A stretch of 64,000 nt of DNA from Straminergon stramineum (taxonomy: Eukaryota; Streptophyta; Bryopsida; Hypnales; Calliergonaceae). This document shows, piece after piece, positions 37,721-48,715 of this stretch (its first letter is position 1; every line of letters begins with the position of its first letter). The stretch covers positions 6,388,501 to 6,452,500 of the forward strand of contig OY987273.1 in assembly GCA_963920665.1 (NCBI GenBank). The letters run 5' to 3'. Both the position numbers and the translations under genes were made by a program. Below the pieces are notes generated by a model that saw only the letters and a list, made by a program, of their open reading frames with translations, was not told the DNA's origin and searched no databases.

Positions 37721-39194
37721 ATGCCAAGATCGAAGAAGGCGGCGAAGGGAAAACAAGTGGTACAAGAGGTGGAAAGTAAGGAAATTCCATCTGATGCATG
37801 CAAAGCATTCATGACCAAATGCATTGCAAAATTCTATGAATTGGAAACCACTATGTCTCTTGACACAAAATATGTAAGATATGGAGAGGAGTGTCCATCC
37901 AAATTCAAGGCAGACATGACGCAAAGAATGTTGGATGCCTTATACTTTCTGCAATGGCAACATGAGACGGAGAAGAGGGTTTTCAACAAATGTTTGGAGA
38001 ACAAGGTGCATGATACATTGTGGAACGCTGATGTGGTTCTCGGAAAATACGGGAAACAACATCATGCAAATGATGAAGCCTTTGAGCAAGTCATTCTCAA
38101 AGCTCAATTGTTTATTGGGCGTTGTGCCCCATTTGCGAAGAGGCGTAATAGACGAGGGTCTTTGGGTTGGTGGACTAGTAATGAGGGTCTTGCTCAATTG
38201 GATATGGGTAGACGTCATCTTATAGCGCTTCCGGACACTGCACGGGTGATTCCCCAAGATGGCTTAATCATGAAGGGAGGATATGCAACAATTCGGAGGG
38301 TGAGAATTGAAGGATGTCCAAGGATAGCTCCATCTTGGAAGTTCGCAACAAAGATATCCAACCACCACGGTACGCAGCCTCAACTTGCAAAGTTGGAACA
38401 TCAAAATGAATCAATGGCAGTGAGGATTCCACATTCAGGAGTAATACAGTTTGTTGCAGTTCATGCAAGAACAAATGAAGGGTACTCGTGTTGGTGGAAT
38501 GGCAGAACACTTCGGCAAATGTTGAACCTGGATAACGATTATCCAAACAACATATATGTTCAGTTACAGTATTCGAACCCAACAGAGTCCGATGTGACTA
38601 AAGCTTTTCAACTCACTCGGTTTCGAAAGAAGCGCACCGAGCTTGCTTGGGCATTGGTGCATATCATGAATGCAGTACATGTGTCTGGACATCTACACAA
38701 TGATATTTCTCTAGACAACATCATGTTTCATTTTCCTGATGATGAATCACGTGTTTTCATTGGCATTTGCGATTGGGGCATGACTATTGTAGCTACCGAA
38801 CCAATGAAATCCTTCTATACATTCACATTTGCAAGTGAAATGAACGAAGCTTTAACAAGGAGGTGGTGGGTGGATCCAAGCATTGCATAGAAGAGATGCA
38901 AATGTGGAAATCAATCCACATTTATCACGTGCATCGGAGGAATATGCGATTGGTAAAATAGCTCAAAGGATCAATAAACAATGCATGTCAGAGAACTACA
39001 ACAAATTGCAACAGGAAACAAATGCAATGGCCATGTTTAGCCACCACCAATTGGGAATTGTGTTTCACTAATACTTGGACCGGCTTTGTCAAAGAGGTGA
39101 TGGTTATTGGGGTGGTTTGGCCCACATCATCAATTGGTTCACTAGCCAATTCAATTGGCCTATGCAGGATGAACACTTCCGACATTCATATTAG
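37721..39194 (+). pseudogene. Divergent protein-kinase-like gene, inactivated
   Basis: The frame starts at ATG 37721 with a basic N-terminus and is open for 389 codons. A kinase-like fold is suggested by a glycine loop (KGGYATIRRV, about 185-194), a candidate ATP-lysine in KFATKIS (Lys211 or Lys207), a catalytic loop HLHNDISLDNIM (324-335, with Asp328 and Asn333) and DWG at 351-353 instead of DFG. The order and spacing fit a eukaryotic-type kinase with an added N-terminal domain of about 170 residues that I do not recognise. At about 38885 the frame shifts by one base and continues for about 100 codons to TAG 39194, with one further TAA near 39070 where CAA fits. AATAAA follows at 39246. HND for HRD and DWG for DFG make it an atypical kinase. 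The true substrate is unknown. Confidence 0.7.
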
Positions 39195-39245
39195 TATTTA
39201 GTAATATAGTGCAAGAGTGCACTATATAGAGTTTTATAAATATTT

Positions 39246-39251
39246 AATAAA
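39246..39251 (+). terminator. Polyadenylation-like AATAAA
   Basis: AATAAA in an AT-rich context 52 bp after the last stop codon of the kinase-like gene. Confidence 0.4.
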
Positions 39252-39646
39252 TGTAGAACTTTGGATTTATGCATGTAGATTGCTTAGTATATATGCACCC
39301 GTAGAGTATGTCAATATATGTGAAATTGGACATACATTTTGAATTTTTCCATGTATTTGAATTGTTTTTGAATGAGTATCAATTTTTGACAAATCAAAAA
39401 TATCTCTTGTTTGAGTGCAAAGTGCAATATTTCTTCTTGAATGTAGATGGTTATTTAGTTGATAAGCTTGTATGACAAATTGCATGATGTATGATGTGTG
39501 GGTGTTAAGGTTTCTTAGCCCGTTCTATTTCATTTGGAAGAAGTCTTGGAAGAAGACCATTTCATTTATGATATGGAATTACTTGGACCTTCTTAGAAGT
39601 TGTGTTCCAACAATTCCATTGATATTTGAATTATCATGACGACCCG

Positions 39647-40575
39647 TTAACCACTAAAGGACCAAGGCCATTTTTCTGTCAAAAACCACTCAAAACTGCC
39701 ATTTCTGCTGCGTTCACCTACAAAATCCCCAAAAAATAGTTTAAAAAATCTAACCGTTGGATCTTGTACTTTATTTGTCTCAGAACATGGGGTAAAAATT
39801 TCATGAATTTTGACCGCACAGATTGAGAGATATAGCATTCAAAGTTGGAAAAAGAAGTTTTTTTGAACACTGGCCTGCAATTTCAGATGACTTTGACCAC
39901 CTTTTGTTGAAATTTTTTGCACTATGGACTGTGAATTTAAAATTTTCTGTGTTAAAGAATTGAGTTGATGTTCTAGGAAAAAAATTTCTAAAGAAAAACT
40001 CTTGATTTTCATTCTCTAAAAAATTGTTAAGTAGAAATAGGTCCAAGATTACATGAAAAACTAAATCATTAATAGCTCTAAGATGGGATTGAAACTCAAT
40101 AATCCCAATGGTGAGATTGTTTTAGCAAACAAATTTAACTTTGTCAAACAATTTTTTTTGAAAAATTGTGAAAATTGCATTCAGAAATGAATCCTATAAG
40201 TTATTTTTTCAAGAAGATGCTCATATTGCCCGAAAAACAATATTGTTCATAACTTTCACATTACTAATCCAAATGGAATGAATCAAAGCTTCACATGTAG
40301 ACAAAAATATAATCTATAAGAAAAAAGAAATTTTAAATTAGATTTCAATTTTTTGTGGATTTATTTTTCTGCCTAGTGACATGAAAATTATGTTTAAGAT
40401 GGCATAACTTTTGCTCCCGGGCACTGATTGAAATAAAAATTATATTCCCACGAAGCTTATCAGTTTTTCTATCTTATGAGAAAGTTTCAAAAAATTTGAC
40501 TAAAAATTGAAGTCATAGGAAACTGCCCGAAATCCATTTTGTCCCCCGAGGGAACAATGGTCCTTTAGGGGTTAA
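39647..40575. mobile_element. 929-bp non-autonomous inverted-repeat element
   Basis: The ends are TTAACCACTAAAGGACCA (39647) and, inverted, TTAACCCCTAAAGGACCA (40575). The interior is AT-rich without coding capacity. Related ends or halves occur at 5690, 7865-8960, 33180, 36410 and 59756. It is the best-preserved copy in the window. No target duplication was clear, so the superfamily is unassigned. Confidence 0.7.
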
Positions 40576-41134
40576 AGCAATTGTGGATTTATTGTTTTAG
40601 TGTGTATACTTATAATGAATCAACTATGATGAGATGTAATTAGTAAATTCATCACAAATGAGAGTGATTCAATTTTAGTGTTTTTTCAAAAAAGTTTAGG
40701 ACTTTACGGCACTTGGATTTTTAGAAGCCTTTGGGTTTCCAATTTAGACCCTCAATTTTTTTTCATTGCATTGTTTTCATAAAAGGAACAAAGGAAAATA
40801 GGAAATTAAGCTCTAAATGAATGGGTTACAAAATGTATGTGTGCTCCAATATTTTCCTAAACCTGAAACCGTAATTAATTTATTATTTTGAGTACCGGTT
40901 CTTTGTATGTTTATTAGAAAAATCCTTTGAAATTCTCATTGCAACACTCAAAAATGAATTACGAAAATAAATGACTTTTCTCTTTACAAATTTGTAAAGT
41001 GCAATGTTCTTTTTGTTCATTGCTAAGGACTCTTAGAAATGAGCATGAATTGTACCAAATTTCAAAAATAAAATTGCATTAGAAATTCTCTTAGAATAAA
41101 AAAATAAAGATAGAGACTAAATTCGGGGAGTCTT
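40576..41134. other. AT-rich spacer, nothing recognised
   Basis: No repeats or open frames that I can assign. Confidence 0.5.
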
Positions 41135-41400
41135 AAGCAGTCGGGACGGGTTGGCAGACGGGCTCCAGAGACCGCGGATGGGGTCGCAGACGCGGTCGCG
41201 GACGGGCTGACGGATTGGCGGACGAGCTGCAGAATCCGTGGATGGGGGTCGCGGACAGGCGGATGAGCCGCAGAAACCGGGGACGGGGTCGCGGGTCAGG
41301 GACGGGGTCGAGGACGGGCGGACAAGATGGCGGATGGGCGGCAGAATCTGCGGACGGCGGTGCGGACGGGGTCGAGCGGACGGGAAATTACCCTAGGGTA
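41135..41400 (+). repeat. GC-rich island F, upstream of the MULE gene
   Basis: Repeats of GGACGGG, GCAGACG, GCGGATGGGG and GGTCGCGG with a TTACCCTAGGGTAA palindrome at about 41389-41402 on its right edge, as in island A. It lies 2.3 kb upstream of the MULE start, further than the other islands are from their genes. Confidence 0.7.
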
Positions 41401-41520
41401 AAAACCCGATTTTGTGAATGTCACAGGACGTCCAGGGGTGTCGCGAACACAGACGCTCGCGGCTACGTCAGGATGCCCTATCAACCCTGATTGCTTGGAG
41501 AGATAAAAAAAATATGGAAT

Positions 41521-41780
41521 CTATGTATGTCCCCCTCCTTTGGAGAAAGCCTCTCGGACCTGAGTGGGTGGCCAACAACCCTATACTTTTGCATAAAAAA
41601 CAGAGTCCCCGAAGAGATAGGAGTAGCAATCAACTAGAGATATAAAAAAAAATATGGAATCTATGCATGTCCCCCTCCACTGATGGAACACGCTCGGGCC
41701 CGAGAGGGAGTCTAGAATCCAGCACCCATGCATAATAACTTGGGACCAAGACAAGACAGGAGCAACTAGTGACCGTAATT
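41521..41780 (+). repeat. 140-bp tandem repeat, about 1.9 copies
   Basis: Units start at 41521 and 41661 with CTATGTATG and CTATGCATG and are clearly related to the 139-bp units at 21412-21799, in the same orientation. They adjoin island F, as the other array adjoins island A. Confidence 0.85.
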
Positions 41781-43718
41781 GATCCAATCAATATTTAATT
41801 TGCGGATGACAGATTAGGGTTTGGAAGCTTACTAGTGCACTTGTGGGTAGTATTGCAGATCTCGAGCTGACTCTATCTCCAACTTGAGCTCGTCTAGATC
41901 TCAAGTTTCTATCTGTCATGATGCATGATCGAATGAGTAGTTTGAGATTCCTAATCTTCCAAAACGAACGAGTGATCTTGCAACAAGTTACAAGATTAGT
42001 GTGTGAGAGACTAAGAGAGAACGTCGTGACTGCGCTCATCTGTTGCAGGGAGGCATTGAGGCTCCGAAGAGGCTCGGCTTGCCATCCAACCCTAATGTTC
42101 AAGTATGGAGGAAACTGGACTGGTCCATGTTCTTTGACATTATTTTAGGATCTGAGGAACGAGGAACGATTTCCTCATATTTGAATATCGATCATGTATG
42201 TTTGATAATCTCTTTCACTGTACCCTCGGATGTCGGGTATGTGTGGGAAATAATCTTTAATAGTCTGATAGCCCCAGATCTTTAATAATCTTGTCTTATC
42301 TAGAATTCTATTAGCAACATTTAGGATATATATATACTTTTTGATGTGGAACAATTTTTTTGATTTGGAAATTTGTATTGCTTGGAAATTGAATATGTCT
42401 TCCTTGCCTTCTCGAAAATGCAAATCTCTTATAATTCGAATTTTGAAGATGTCATATCTTTTTTGGGCAACGCCCTAGATCAACTAATCTAGGCCCATCC
42501 TAGAAATGTACTTCAATAGTTGGAGATTGTATTTGGTGGATTATATGAAAGCTTATTTCTATAATTCTATGAATTTCTAGTTTACCTATACATCAGTCAA
42601 AACATTATATTTTAGTTATTCAAGAATGTCTTCATGATGACTAGTTTAAAACAAATGGATGTTTATGAAAATAATAATGGGAACAATGCTGAATTACTTA
42701 TTTAATTGATTAATGGTCTTGCATTTATAATGTCATTACCATTCTATTGTACTTTTACATGTTTCTTATTGTAGTATTAATACAAATGATAATTGACTCT
42801 TTCAATTTGTTATTATGACAAAGAAAGTTTATATTTGTCTCATACACTAAATGTATGTGGATGGAATCCATAGGTGTTCCATATAAATTATTTTGGTAGT
42901 TCAATTCCAATATAGATTTCCAATTTCTATTGTATACAATTTTTTATAAATTGTATTTTGTGGCGCATACTCCACAAATGTATTATTTAATCCTTGCTTA
43001 TATTTCATGATTATGGCATCTTTTCCATTCTCTTTCTGAGTTGATTTGTTATAACCATACATCTTTTCTTAGTATGAAAATCATCAAGGGTGTGTATGAA
43101 TCATGCTAGCATTTCAAGATTTTAATCCATCTAGGCATTATTTATAATTAATGATGCATGAAATTAAATTCGTTATCTACATATGATGTTATGATTGACA
43201 CTATTGGCATAATGGTATATTCATTATTATAGATTTGTTCACTATCATTTCCCATTCTAAGTGGTTGGTTTTTCTACCATTTGATACTAATGTCTAGAGA
43301 CTCTAACAAGATATTTACTGGCTCTCACAATGAATGAGCCCTCAATAATGTTTGAAACTGGAGTCGCCTTCCTATTCCTAAGTACAATGATTAAATGGAT
43401 TTCCAAATGGTTCAAAACGTCCTTCTATTATTTTCGATACTTGGTGTTTCCATGTTGCTGAGGACCAACTCATCATTTTCTTTGCTCATACAGGGAGTTA
43501 ACGTTGTTCCTAATCCTTTTATGAGGATTCATCTATATACATTCAAAATGTTCTTCATTGAGGTGCATCACGTCTATGTTCAAATGTGAATTTTGTCTTG
43601 TTGCATTCTATTCTATTGTGGATGTTAGGTTTGGATGTTCATGTAGAGAGTGATTTTCAAGAGAACTTATATTGTATCCGATTGGACTACGAGGGCTAGG
43701 ACATTTCTCTTTCTTTAG
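41781..43718. other. Presumed 5-prime region of the MULE gene
   Basis: The first 500 bp are of mixed composition with short open frames; the rest is AT-rich. A frame at 43395-43589 (+) could be a leading exon or coding remnant but has no recognisable domain. TTTCTTTAG precedes the likely start at 43719 and could be a splice acceptor. Confidence 0.35.
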
Positions 43719-46700
43719 ATGGGGGACTTCTCCAATATGGTTGTTGTCAGTGCAAATGGTGAAGGTGTACCAATTGTTTTCCCAATGCGACAAGGTGGAC
43801 TTGCCGAGGTGTCAGCTGATAGATTATGTCTTAGGTTCCAATTGAGATTAGATTTGATCCATGTTGACGAAGAAATTTTTGAACGTGAGTCAAGAGTCTG
43901 TACTCACATCGTAGGACAATTACCTACTTTAGTTGGGGTAAACACTTTCTGGTAGTTGAGATGAGGAAATTATAGGGCTTATGGAGTCCACTATGGTCCA
44001 AATTCCAAGAACACAAGAACATTCAACGGGTCCTCTTCCTTGTCATTCAAAACACCTCCCGTGATTCATGTTAAGGTCAAAAGTGATTCTAACAAAGTCA
44101 CCTGCTTGAGTTCAGATTCAAACGTCAATTCCCTTGATCCACCATTGAACTCGGAGATTCTTTCTTTGGTGTCAATTTTGCCGAGCCTAGGTGTCTTCAA
44201 ACTAGAAGTGACGGATAAGTTAGTTGCCGATGATTTGACTATAGAATTTGTGATTGATTGTTTGAGAGGAATTTATAACGTAAAGGGATGCGAGAATGCC
44301 TTGTCTAAAATTGATTATGACATGATTATGATTCACAAAGTGATAGTGTTGCCACCACCTTTTAATGGTAATGTAGTTTTTGAGCTATTAGCAATAGCCA
44401 CTCATAGAACTCCATCTTAGGCCAGGCAGATCTCTGGGATGGATAAGTGATATGATGGACATGTTTGGTTGAAGACCATCACTACAAACATAATCAATCA
44501 TCAAGGCTTATCATTTTGTATGTCAATTTGCTTAGGCCACCTTAGGTGTATGAACACTCAGTGTGAGTTCTTTAACTGTGTTCACCAAATCAAGGAGGTC
44601 AATGAATTGGAATGGGAAGGGTTGCACCCACCCTACTTGAGGCGGGCCATAAGCATCCACTAGGTTCCATGCTTGTGTGTAAAGTCTGCAAAGACCCACC
44701 ATCTTGCATTGCGCAATGTAATGTGCCGGTTTATTATGTTGGTGGAAGCCCGAAATTCACTAGGCCCTTTGTCCATCTTAGAACTCACGAGCATCCGGTG
44801 AAAGATGGTGAACTCAGAGATATACAAGACAGAACTCGAACTCTTATTGGTGAGCAGTTGGAGAGAACACCGTCTGCGATGAATTCCTCTATTGTCATGG
44901 AGGCTACTAAAAAACTCCTTGATGAACTACTTTTACATCTAGATGGGGAGCTACCACGCACCTTGGACTTTGCTGCCCTCGTTCTTGTATTGGACAAATG
45001 CAAATATTTCAACTCTCAAAGTATCTGGAACAAGGTAACTTCTTTCAAGCATTTGAGAAGATTTGGAGTGATAGATAGCATTAAGAAGTTGAGGGGATCC
45101 AGTGCCTAGGATTTCGTTTAGGAAAGTAAATTTTCGAGTCAAGGGACAAATGTAGATAAAGTATTCATCTTCAAAATGTGCGAAGTGGGGCCACGTAGTG
45201 GAGTAGACTTGGTGAAGTGCATGCAAACTGGAGGGGACCTTCAAGATTCTTGGGTGATGTTTGATCACATCAAATGTGTCAAAGGATGGACAACTATGGC
45301 ATGCCACATTTACGACTCCTCGTATTGTCATGTGATGACCATTGCATGTTGTGACATGCAATCTGAAGATTGTGTAGCCCAAATTCTATTCTAGAAAAAC
45401 TTAAATTTTGTTCTTGAAAGATATAGTGTATCGATGACTCAATTTAAAGGATTCATGGCAAACAATGCCCAAGCCAATTGGAATGCAGTAAGGATGGTCT
45501 ACAGTTTTGGTGACATTGCCGAACCAATGGAAAACCGAGAAAAAACTTGTCTCTTTCATTGGTGTCAGTCCATGGAAAAGCATACAAAGGCTAAAATTCT
45601 TGGGGACTTGCAAGATCAACATCATATGCTATGCAAGCAGTACAAGAATGCTACTTCTCATGAAGTGTCCAAAACGCATTACCTTGCTATTAGAGCATGG
45701 TGGTTGTCATCAGGTGCTACTACATGAGAAGGACTCCATCGATTGGAGTTGTGGCTTTCATTTTGGCATTTCCGTTATCGCCAATAGGGGGATTCATGCA
45801 ACTAGTAAGTCTCCAAACTATGTGATTTTTACTTATAATCATTTTAAAGTACTTACATCTATACTCCAAAAAGCTCAATTTGTATTGCCGAATGGCTAAT
45901 CCATAGTTTGTTTACCACTCATTGGAAATGGACATTGTTCCAACCAATCATGCATGAAGTGGCCCTCTCGGCCACGAGAGAGTGTGAGGGGTCCATGAAT
46001 GCCAACCATTAGGGATTCATCATTTATTTTTGGATTAGCTATGGAACTCTCTGAAGCACTATTGGGTAAGTGGTGCATTTCTCGATTACCTTGAATGGCC
46101 CTCTTGGTGCTGAGAGGGGTCTTTCCTAGTGTACGCTCATGAAAACTACACAAGCTTTTATAATAAAATAATGTGCTTCACTAGAGCGGTATTAAAAAGC
46201 GTTGCAGGATGACTAGAACCTTGATGGGCTTCGTTGTTATCTTACCATCTACGTTCTTGAATATTGATTAGCTCGAAGTATAATGAAAACTCATTGTGGT
46301 AATTGAACTTTGCATTTCCAGGATCTTACTGAATTAGAGCTTGTAGAAATGCCATCTTGCAACTTAGTCGAGACAGTCCACAACAAGTGGCTACAACAAT
46401 CTGAAAATCATGGAAATGACTTATACATTGCCACGGTAGACGACTTTGTTAGAGTTTTTATGCAAATGGTTTGATATTATCAGTACCTGAAGGGGAACGA
46501 AGCCGAGATGGGACTATGGAAGGAAGAACTATTGTTACCTGTTGCCCAACGGTCGGCTGAGCGGACTCGAAATCCCAAGGCACTAACAGAAGCTATTTCA
46601 AACATTCCAGAAGTGGAGGAATTCTTCAATAGAGAGGTCCATGTAGAAGGTGAACAAGTTTTTGGGTCACAAAAAAGAAAGGCAGACAAGCCACTTGGTT

Positions 46701-46798
46701 GCGAATTCGATTCTCACAGACCAGATAAGGTGAATTTCTCACATCCTTGCATTCACACAAGATCATGGAGAGCTACAACAAGCGCTCAAAATTTTTAG
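43719..46798 (+). pseudogene. MULE-type transposase gene, inactivated
   Basis: The plus-strand frame from ATG 43719 runs to about 44640, shifts frame, then continues to a donor at 45804 (ACTA|GTAAGT). A second exon starts at 46322 after TTTCCAG and runs to about 46798. Recognisable blocks are: a Cys/His-rich region (44520-44760), HLRTHEHPV, then the MULE core GWTTMACHIYDSSYCHVMTI with CDMQSED, FKGFMANNAQANWNAVRM, CLFHW, and AIRAWWLSSGATT followed by FWHFRYRQ. Exon 2 has LVETVHNKWLQQS. Stops are of C-to-T type (CAG, CGA) or TGG-to-TAG, for example at 45392 in LF-stop-KNL and near 45775. One base is missing near 45777. In relatives I recall, ANNAQ reads ADSAQ, so a catalytic-region Asp may also be lost by G-to-A. 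The normal role is cut-and-paste transposition of Mutator-like elements. Confidence 0.75.
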
Positions 46799-47293
46799 AA
46801 AATTGCACTACAGTTAACATAGATTTTGCGTTTGGGGGCAGAAAATAGAAAACTGCGTCACCTAGATTTTGTTGAAGGCAACGCAGTTTTCTACCAGTGC
46901 ATGCAAAACAATAACTTATACATCCCCCTTTTTGTTTGCTCATAATACACTTTCAATTGTCACTTTCTAACTCTCTAATTCACCCCTCTCTCTTGGACTT
47001 TTTACTATAGCCCTCCCATTGAATATCTCCTCCTTAGTTTATCTATAGACATTCCCTCTGTAGTGGTAAAATTGGTTGTGTCACCTCGAGACCTTTGCTT
47101 TACAAAAGAACTTCTTCAAGTGTGCTTCTTTCACCATGACTTGACAAAATAACTTCAGAAGTATTTGGGTTCATTATTCTATGATGAAAAATCAATCTTT
47201 GGTGTTGAAATAGGAGGAAAAGAAAAAAAAAATTGACCACCTTGCAGTACTAGTCATTGTTCTCATTTCCAATGGAAGAACCTAACAAACTAA

Positions 47294-48715
47294 CACTAGA
47301 AGAAACCCCTATTTTTTGTGACATTAGACAAAAACCTGGCATGTTTTTCCAAACAAAAAGATGTTAGAAATTTAGAGGCATGAAGTGCTAGAATTATAGT
47401 GGATGTTCTAAAAAATGTGTAGATGTCAATGGAAACACAACGTCATGCTAGTGAAAACAAGTATGTTCTATAAGACATCAGAAAAAAAAAAGTAGTCATG
47501 TTTTCTATGAGGTCCAAATAAATATTACAGTGCCATGTCAATAAGGATTCAGATTTTGACTCTGGATAAATATCTAGAAGTTACTTGGGGCCAAAGTAAA
47601 AGGCTTACCAAATGAGAAAAAAATAAGGGTAGGGCAACCAAGTATGCTTTTGCAAAAAAGAAAAAAAAATAGCAAGTTGAGGTGGCAATTGAGCAATGTG
47701 GCATGCAATGATGATGACATGTCATGCCACATCATCACATTTCAACACCATATGAGAATTCTAATAATATTTTTTGATGTCATTTGAAACATCATCGTAA
47801 ATGTCCACATGTTTTTTGTGACATCAACTCAAACATCACCAGAAACATCTAGATGTTTTTGGATACATCAACTTAGATAATGTAATGTTCATTAAGATGT
47901 TCATGTATGAAATTCAACTTATAATAAAATTCTATATTTAATATATCCCATATGGTTTCTCTTCTTGCTACCACCTTTCTTGTATATATACATTATCTTT
48001 TCATGACAACATACTCACAATAAGTGGCTTTTTTAGCCATTGGCATACTTACAAAATACAATATATTATATATAGTATTGTGTATGAAGTACAATGTATG
48101 GCATATTGTGTACAATGTATGGTGTTTTGCAAATGACTTATTCTATATGGTGTATGATGTACGTCGAAGTGGACATTACAAAAAACACCCAAACATCTAA
48201 GCTGATGTCTCCAAACTTGAGACAAATCCATCTACTATGTCATTGACGACATCATTTGTGACATTTACTTGTCTCCACAAACATGCTATGATACATGACA
48301 CATGTGACATCACGTTCTAAAAAATAAACCTTATGTCACTATGGACATCCAAAAAAATACGTCTCTATTAGAACAGATGTCCTAAAAAACAAGACCCATG
48401 ACAAAATGCAAATGCCACGTCATCAACTGCCTGAATGAAAAAGTGACTAACATGGCACTGCCCACCATGTTGGCATTGGCGTGGAGGTGAGGTGGCATCC
48501 ACATGGCAACATTTCATGGCCTTGGAAGACCATGTTTTGTGAGACGTCATCCAAAATCTCCTTCAAATTGGACCACATTTTCTATAATTTTACATGTTTT
48601 TAGGCATGTCCATTATAACGCATTTTTTGGACATTCTTATTAACGCGGCTAATGTCCAAAATAACAAACTTAGCATATCATGGGCTTGTTACAAAAAAGT
48701 GGGTTTCTTCTAGTA
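47294..48715. mobile_element. 1.4-kb non-autonomous CACTA-like element
   Basis: The left end is CACTAGAAGAAACCCC (47294); the right end, inverted, is TACTAGAAGAAACCCAC (48715). Possible 3-bp target duplication TAA/TGA. The interior lacks a transposase but has inverted ACATCTAGATGTT-type words and a minisatellite (48050-48170) shared with the 5.7-kb element at 50608-56293. Confidence 0.7.

Noticed and set aside
14817..46798. A genetic code in which TAG/TAA encode Gln, as in some ciliates
   Set aside because: TGA at Arg positions and TAG at a Trp position also occur, true terminal stops use TAA, TAG and TGA, and the element types are plant-like.
14817..46798. U-to-C RNA editing (as in hornwort and fern organelles) restoring the stop codons
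   Set aside because: It would explain the same stop-codon pattern, but that editing is organellar, whereas these are intron-bearing nuclear transposon genes. Methylation decay is simpler.
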